Assembly: GCF_900102315.1 (NCBI RefSeq)
Contig: NZ_FNBL01000001.1
Location: 695,841 to 759,840, forward strand
Direction of reading: 5' to 3'
From: Celeribacter baekdonensis
GTDB lineage: Bacteria > Pseudomonadota > Alphaproteobacteria > Rhodobacterales > Rhodobacteraceae
DNA length: 64,000 nt
Shown here: piece by piece, positions 60,538-64,000 of the stretch
How the letters are laid out: each line of letters begins with the position of its first letter
Numbering within the stretch: position 1 is the first letter of the stretch
Position numbers and translations under genes: made by a program
The notes under the pieces: model-generated
Database searches by the model: none
Told to the model about the DNA's origin: nothing
What the model saw: the letters and a program-made list of their open reading frames with translations, nothing else

Positions 60538-61866
60538 TTACGCTTTGCCACGCAGCATGGCGTTATAGGTGGCTTTGAGGGCAACCTCTTTCATCAGCCA
60601 GGAAATCCACAGCTCTTCGAGCGGGGGAATGATGCCGGGAAAAGAGGGGGTGAGGTTGTTGTTGTAGTCGAATTCCACCAACATCGCGCGGCCGATTTTG
60701 GTGATCATCGGGCAAGAGGTATAGCCGTTATAGGTCTCGGTCGGTTCCGTACCCGCGATGGCGGAGAGGATTTGATCCTCAATTACAGGCACTTGCCATT
60801 TCACCGAGGCGGCGGTTTTGCCCTTTGGCACGCCGGCCACATCACCCAAGGCCCAAATGTCAGGGTAGCGCAGGTGTTGCAACGTGGCCATGTCGCATTC
60901 GACCCAACCTTGGTCGGTCCATTTGTCGGCCCAAGACAGGCCGGATTGGCGGATCACCTCAGGCGCGCGTTGCGGCGGGATGACATGGAGGTAATCATAG
61001 TCGATCTCATCCGTGCCCTCGGGCGTGGTGAAGGTGGCACGTTTGCTGCCGGGGTCGATGGATTTCAGAACGTGATTGTACACCGGCGCAATGGTGCGAT
61101 CACCAAAGAGCATACGGACCTTTTCGGAGACAATCGGCACCCCGAACAGCGCGCCATCATGGGCGGCGTAAGTGATTTCGGCTTTGTCGCGGCTTCCGGC
61201 GCGGCGCAGCCGGTCATCAATCAAAAACGTGTGTTTCAAAGGGGCGCCGGCGCATTTCATTTCGGTGCCCGGACGGGTGAACACGCCATGCCCGCCCTCT
61301 TCGATAAACTTAGAGGCGGCTTTCCATGTGGCGGAGGCATATTGCGGCCCGGCATACAAAGCGCCGATGCCGTTTTCACCCACCATATCAAGGGAAAACC
61401 CCTCAATCGCGTCATGGTCCAGCACAAGCCCGGGGGCCACGACGAGGAAATCGTATCCAAGCGTGTCACCGCTTTCGGTCGATACGGTTTTCGCGACGGG
61501 GTCGATGGCCACGGCTTTTTGCGCGATCAAAGTAACGCCTTTGGGCAACCAATCGGTGGTTTTGGAGGTGACGTAACCGGCGGGCTTCAATCCGGCTGCA
61601 ACCAATGTCAGACCGGGTTGATACAAATGCTCCTGACGCGGATCAATGAGGGTGATTTGCGCACCGTCAAGCCGGGTGACCAATCGGTTGGCAAGGGCAG
61701 TGCCGCCCGCGCCTGCCCCGATGATGACGATTTTGGCGGCTGTTTTCAGCGGCGCGGCCTGAACCGTGCCAGAGCTTGCGGCAAGGGCCGTGGCACCGAT
61801 GGCGAGGCCTAAAAATCCGCGCCGATCCAACGGCCGATCCAACGTAGGTGAAGAACGGGTGTTCAT
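60538..61866 (-). CDS. Tat-exported sulfide:quinone-oxidoreductase-like flavoprotein
   Basis: FAD enzyme of 442 residues. A twin-arginine signal (LDRRGFLGLAIGATALAA) precedes the FAD site (IVIIGAGAGGTALANRLV). Cysteines typical of SQR are present: EMKCAGAPLKH and YTSCPMITKIG, with EFDYNNN after the latter as in SQR type II. It should oxidise sulfide on the periplasmic side; the electron acceptor is inferred to be quinone. ATG 61866 has GGAGACTCCC. It lies 146 nt after cydX in the same direction. Confidence 0.88.
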   Translation of the reverse strand: MNTRSSPTLDRPLDRRGFLGLAIGATALAASSGTVQAAPLKTAAKIVIIGAGAGGTALANRLVTRLDGAQITLIDPRQEHLYQPGLTLVAAGLKPAGYVTSKTTDWLPKGVTLIAQKAVAIDPVAKTVSTESGDTLGYDFLVVAPGLVLDHDAIEGFSLDMVGENGIGALYAGPQYASATWKAASKFIEEGGHGVFTRPGTEMKCAGAPLKHTFLIDDRLRRAGSRDKAEITYAAHDGALFGVPIVSEKVRMLFGDRTIAPVYNHVLKSIDPGSKRATFTTPEGTDEIDYDYLHVIPPQRAPEVIRQSGLSWADKWTDQGWVECDMATLQHLRYPDIWALGDVAGVPKGKTAASVKWQVPVIEDQILSAIAGTEPTETYNGYTSCPMITKIGRAMLVEFDYNNNLTPSFPGIIPPLEELWISWLMKEVALKATYNAMLRGKA

Positions 61867-61886
61867 GGGAGTCTCCGCATTATCGT

Positions 61887-61902
61887 ATGCATATGTATGC
61901 AT
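61887..61902. promoter_or_regulatory. Perfect inverted repeat upstream of the SQR-like gene
   Basis: ATGCATA (61887-61893), TG, TATGCAT (61896-61902), starting 21 nt before the ATG. It shares TGCATATGTA with the RND operon site at 54535-54544. It probably is an operator, possibly of a sulfide-responsive ArsR-family repressor; the known SqrR motif differs, so this needs testing. Confidence 0.5.
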
Positions 61903-61920
61903 TGTTTTGGTGTGAGAAAT

Positions 61921-61989
61921 CCGCCCCGAAGGGCGGCATTTGTTTGATAAGTTCCCCCGAGGGCGGGGAACGACATCCGCCCTCGGGGG
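61921..61989 (-). terminator. Two hairpins between cydX and the SQR-like gene
   Basis: First hairpin: CCGCCC (61921-61926) with GGGCGG (61931-61936). Second: CCCCCGAGGGCGG (61954-61966) with CCGCCCTCGGGGG (61977-61989), a perfect thirteen-base-pair stem with a ten-nt loop. They probably end or attenuate the cydABX transcript before the SQR gene. On the minus strand only weak T-runs follow. Confidence 0.6.
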
Positions 61990-62012
61990 TCGAGCCTGAC
62001 CGGGACGCGAGG

Positions 62013-62141
62013 TCAGGTGGTCGTGTCTTCGTCGGCCTCACGGATCAGACGCGCATCTTCGCGCATCTCAAGCCACATCGCGTTGAGCACAGCGAAAAGG
62101 GCGGCGAGCGGGAGGCCTAAGAGCCAAGCGAAATACCACAT
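62013..62141 (-). CDS. cydX: Cytochrome bd small subunit CydX
   Basis: Protein of 42 residues starting MWYFAWLLGLPLAALFAVLN, the CydX/YbgT signature (one membrane helix, then an acidic tail EMREDARLIREADED). It stabilises CydAB heme centres. AGGAAAGACTT precedes the ATG, 14 nt after the cydB stop. Too short for most gene callers, so listed here. Confidence 0.96.
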   Translation of the reverse strand: MWYFAWLLGLPLAALFAVLNAMWLEMREDARLIREADEDTTT

Positions 62142-62155
62142 AAGTCTTTCCTTTC

Positions 62156-63319
62156 TCAGTAGCTTTGCGTGTTTTGGGTGACGTCATCTTCGGTCACTTT
62201 GCCCCAGAGGACTTTGTAAACCCAAGAGGTGTAGGCAAGGATGAGTGGCATAAAGATCACGGCACAGACCAGCATCACGAAAAGGGTGAGATGCGAGGAG
62301 GAGCTGTCCCAGACGGTGAGCGAACTGGAGGGATCAACGGTGGAGGGCAGGATGAATGGAAACATCGTCAGCCCGACCGAAGAGATGATGCCAAAGATCG
62401 CGAGCTTGGAGAACAAGAGCGTCGAAACCTCGCGGCCCGCACGCAGGCCCATCACGGCCAAAGCGATGCCGACAAAGCCCATGATCGGTGCCACGGCGAT
62501 CCAGGGCCGGGTCGCATAGGCGTCCATCCAACTGCCGCCACGGATGACTTCGGAGAACAGCGGGTTGGATGGGCCGTCTTTGACCACCTCACCCACGATC
62601 TGATAGCCCTCGATGCCGAAAGCCAACCAAAGCCCCGCAAGCGCATAGGACAGGGCGGCGACGATCCCGGCAATGGACCCGATGCGACGGGCCCGGTCGG
62701 CAATCACGCCTTCGGTTTTAAGGCCAAGCCACGCAGAGCCATGCATCAACAACATGGACAGCGAAACGACACCGGCCAAGAGCGCATAGGGGTTCAAAAG
62801 GCCCAAGAGCTTCATGATCGAATTGCCCTCATACATCGGCATCAACATGTCGGGGGTGAGGTAGAACGGCACACCTTGCAACACGTTGCCGACCGCCACA
62901 CCAAAGATCAGCGCAGGCACGGCACCGCCGACAAACAACGCCCAATCCCATGTGGTCCGCCATGCGGCACCTTCACGTTTGGAGCGGTATTTAAAGCCAA
63001 CAGGACGCAGGATCAGCGCCGCCAGCACCAGGAACATCGCAAGATAAAAGCCCGAGAATGAGACCGCATAAAGCGTCGGCCATGCGGCAAAAATCGCCCC
63101 ACCGCCCAAGATGAACCACACTTGGTTGCCTTCCCAAATCGGGCCGATGGTGTTGATGATCACCCGGCGTTCGGTGTCGGATTTGCCAACGAAGGGCAGC
63201 AATGCGCCCACGCCCAAATCAAACCCATCGGTCAGGGCAAAGCCGATCAAAAGCACACCCAAAAGCGCCCACCAGATCACGCGGAGGATGTCGAAAGAGA
63301 TCAAGTCGTGAAGGATCAT
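62156..63319 (-). CDS. cydB: Cytochrome bd ubiquinol oxidase subunit II
   Basis: Inner-membrane subunit of 387 residues with eight helices: typical FDLGVGALLPFVGKSDTERR and WEGNQVWFILGGGAIFAAWP. It holds no heme but is needed for the complex, which oxidises ubiquinol and reduces O2 with high affinity. Start ATG 63319, five nt after the cydA stop. Confidence 0.97.
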   Translation of the reverse strand: MILHDLISFDILRVIWWALLGVLLIGFALTDGFDLGVGALLPFVGKSDTERRVIINTIGPIWEGNQVWFILGGGAIFAAWPTLYAVSFSGFYLAMFLVLAALILRPVGFKYRSKREGAAWRTTWDWALFVGGAVPALIFGVAVGNVLQGVPFYLTPDMLMPMYEGNSIMKLLGLLNPYALLAGVVSLSMLLMHGSAWLGLKTEGVIADRARRIGSIAGIVAALSYALAGLWLAFGIEGYQIVGEVVKDGPSNPLFSEVIRGGSWMDAYATRPWIAVAPIMGFVGIALAVMGLRAGREVSTLLFSKLAIFGIISSVGLTMFPFILPSTVDPSSSLTVWDSSSSHLTLFVMLVCAVIFMPLILAYTSWVYKVLWGKVTEDDVTQNTQSY

Positions 63320-63324
63320 ATCAT

Positions 63325-64000
63325 TTACTCCGCAGGGGTTTCAGCAAAGGGGCCTTGGCCATCATGGGTGCGCAAACGGTGCGAATGGCGTTCCATCCAT
63401 TTGTCTGTTTCTTCAACATCCATGTAGGGGCCTTTTTTGATGTATTTGAGCATCAAACCCATTTCGACGATGAAGAGCGCCGTATAGAAGACCACAAAGC
63501 CCGTCAGCGTGATCAAAAGATCGGTGATCGACAGGTTCGAGGCCGACAACGCGGTGGGGAGGATGCCGTCCACTGTCCAGGGTTGGCGACCGAATTCGGC
63601 GACAAACCAACCAAGCTCGGCGGCAATCCACGGGGTCGGGATGATGATCACGCCCAAACGCAGCGCCCAGCGCGGGAATTGCATGCCTTTGAACGAAGCG
63701 CGGTAAAAGAAAAATGCCATGACCGCGATGAAGCTAAAGCCCAGCCCAACCATGATACGGAAGGCCCAGAAGATCGGCCAGACGCCCGGCACTGTGTCAT
63801 CAGCGGCCAGTTGGATTTGCGCCTCTGTGGCGTCGCGCGGATCATCGACATAGCGTTTGAGCAAAAGCGCATAGCCCAGATCCTCGGAATGCTCTTCGAA
63901 CGTGGCGCGCACCTCCGGTGGAGTCGCGTCGCGCTCAGACCGGATCGCCATCAGCGCATCATAGGCGATGATGCCAGAGCGCACTTTGTCTTTTGATTCA
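63325..64000 (-). CDS. cydA: Cytochrome bd ubiquinol oxidase subunit I (5' end cut by window edge)
   Basis: C-terminal 224 residues of CydA are visible in this frame to 64000; the start lies beyond the edge. Text includes ESKDKVRSGIIAYDALM, FWAFRIMVGLGF, WIAAELGWFVAEFGRQPW and TVDGILPTALSASNLS, the helix regions around heme b595/d of CydA. Oxidises quinol at the Q-loop; it gives high-affinity oxygen reduction. First gene of cydABX; regulation upstream cannot be seen. Confidence 0.96.
   Translation of the reverse strand, partial: ESKDKVRSGIIAYDALMAIRSERDATPPEVRATFEEHSEDLGYALLLKRYVDDPRDATEAQIQLAADDTVPGVWPIFWAFRIMVGLGFSFIAVMAFFFYRASFKGMQFPRWALRLGVIIIPTPWIAAELGWFVAEFGRQPWTVDGILPTALSASNLSITDLLITLTGFVVFYTALFIVEMGLMLKYIKKGPYMDVEETDKWMERHSHRLRTHDGQGPFAETPAE

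Noticed and set aside
60304-61812. 502-residue plus-strand open frame
   Set aside because: Antisense to the SQR-like gene and the DUF5368 gene; no recognisable domain.
1-64000. tRNA or rRNA genes, insertion sequences or prophage
   Set aside because: I found no T-loop/anticodon pattern, no transposase-type frame or terminal inverted repeats, and no phage structural genes; a computational tRNA scan would settle the first point.

Overview
The window reads as a chromosomal segment of an alphaproteobacterium of the order Rhodobacterales (Roseobacter-like). Reasons: GC-rich DNA with long antisense open frames; a 55-residue L33 protein of the form usual in that order; ArgP/LysE, monomeric NADP isocitrate dehydrogenase, TelA-XpaC-DUF2927, the Anbu peptidase operon and cytochrome bd with CydX. 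Most of it is housekeeping chromosome. I see no insertion sequence, prophage, CRISPR array, rRNA or tRNA gene.

Layout. 1-7.8 kb: lysE/argP divergent pair, yebC, SLC13 permease, YmdB-type phosphodiesterase, HpaI-type aldolase, 5-formyl-THF cyclo-ligase and mgtE. 7.9-12.6 kb: guanine deaminase, two CAP-domain exported proteins, 8-oxoguanine deaminase and hisN. 12.8-18 kb: XRE regulator, quinone reductase, LysR regulator, DUF1127 protein, Bax-inhibitor protein, GNAT enzyme and rpmG. 18.1-22 kb: an FMN riboswitch ahead of ribN, a GNAT enzyme, a DUF533 protein and a short-chain dehydrogenase. 22.1-28.4 kb: RNase P RNA, AmpD-like amidase, Excalibur lipoprotein, gatCA, ceramidase-like protein, UPF0173 hydrolase, a broken gene and tadA. 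28.5-37.2 kb: ompW behind a perfect FNR box, a pseudouridine synthase with a very long basic tail, then a cluster resembling bacterial membrane-stress modules (28-residue membrane peptide, XpaC, TelA, DUF2927 lipoprotein, SPFH-GYF2, NTF2-like, CZB protein on the other strand, zinc-ribbon membrane protein). 37.3-41.4 kb: sugar kinase, dtd, and a compact tsaE-tsaB-tsaC-tsaD run covering t6A synthesis. 41.4-45.4 kb: the Anbu operon. 45.7-54.5 kb: icd, a soluble three-PAS chemoreceptor, an RND efflux pump. 54.6-60 kb: modBC without modA, an ExoY-like sugar transferase, and a GT2/LAB_N/GT39 lipid-A or glycan decoration module. 60.1-64 kb: DUF5368 protein, a Tat-exported sulfide:quinone-oxidoreductase-like flavoprotein, cydX, cydB and the 3' part of cydA.

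How the genes fit together. Several neighbours form functional units: FMN riboswitch plus riboflavin importer; the four t6A genes with overlapping stops and starts, preceded by dtd (tRNA quality control); Anbu with transglutaminase, alpha-E and ATP-grasp partners (a probable peptide-bond-making and -breaking pathway of unknown product); TelA/XpaC/SPFH/zinc-ribbon (membrane or envelope stress); and cyd plus SQR-like enzyme (sulfide- and low-oxygen-related respiration). The strongest candidates for under-described biology are the complete tsaEBCD run with an atypical TsaB (possibly a second t6A set), the Anbu operon, and the TelA-XpaC-SPFH-zinc-ribbon cluster with its micro-ORF and CZB sensor. 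Family names come from recognising motifs in the translated sequence; no database search was possible.
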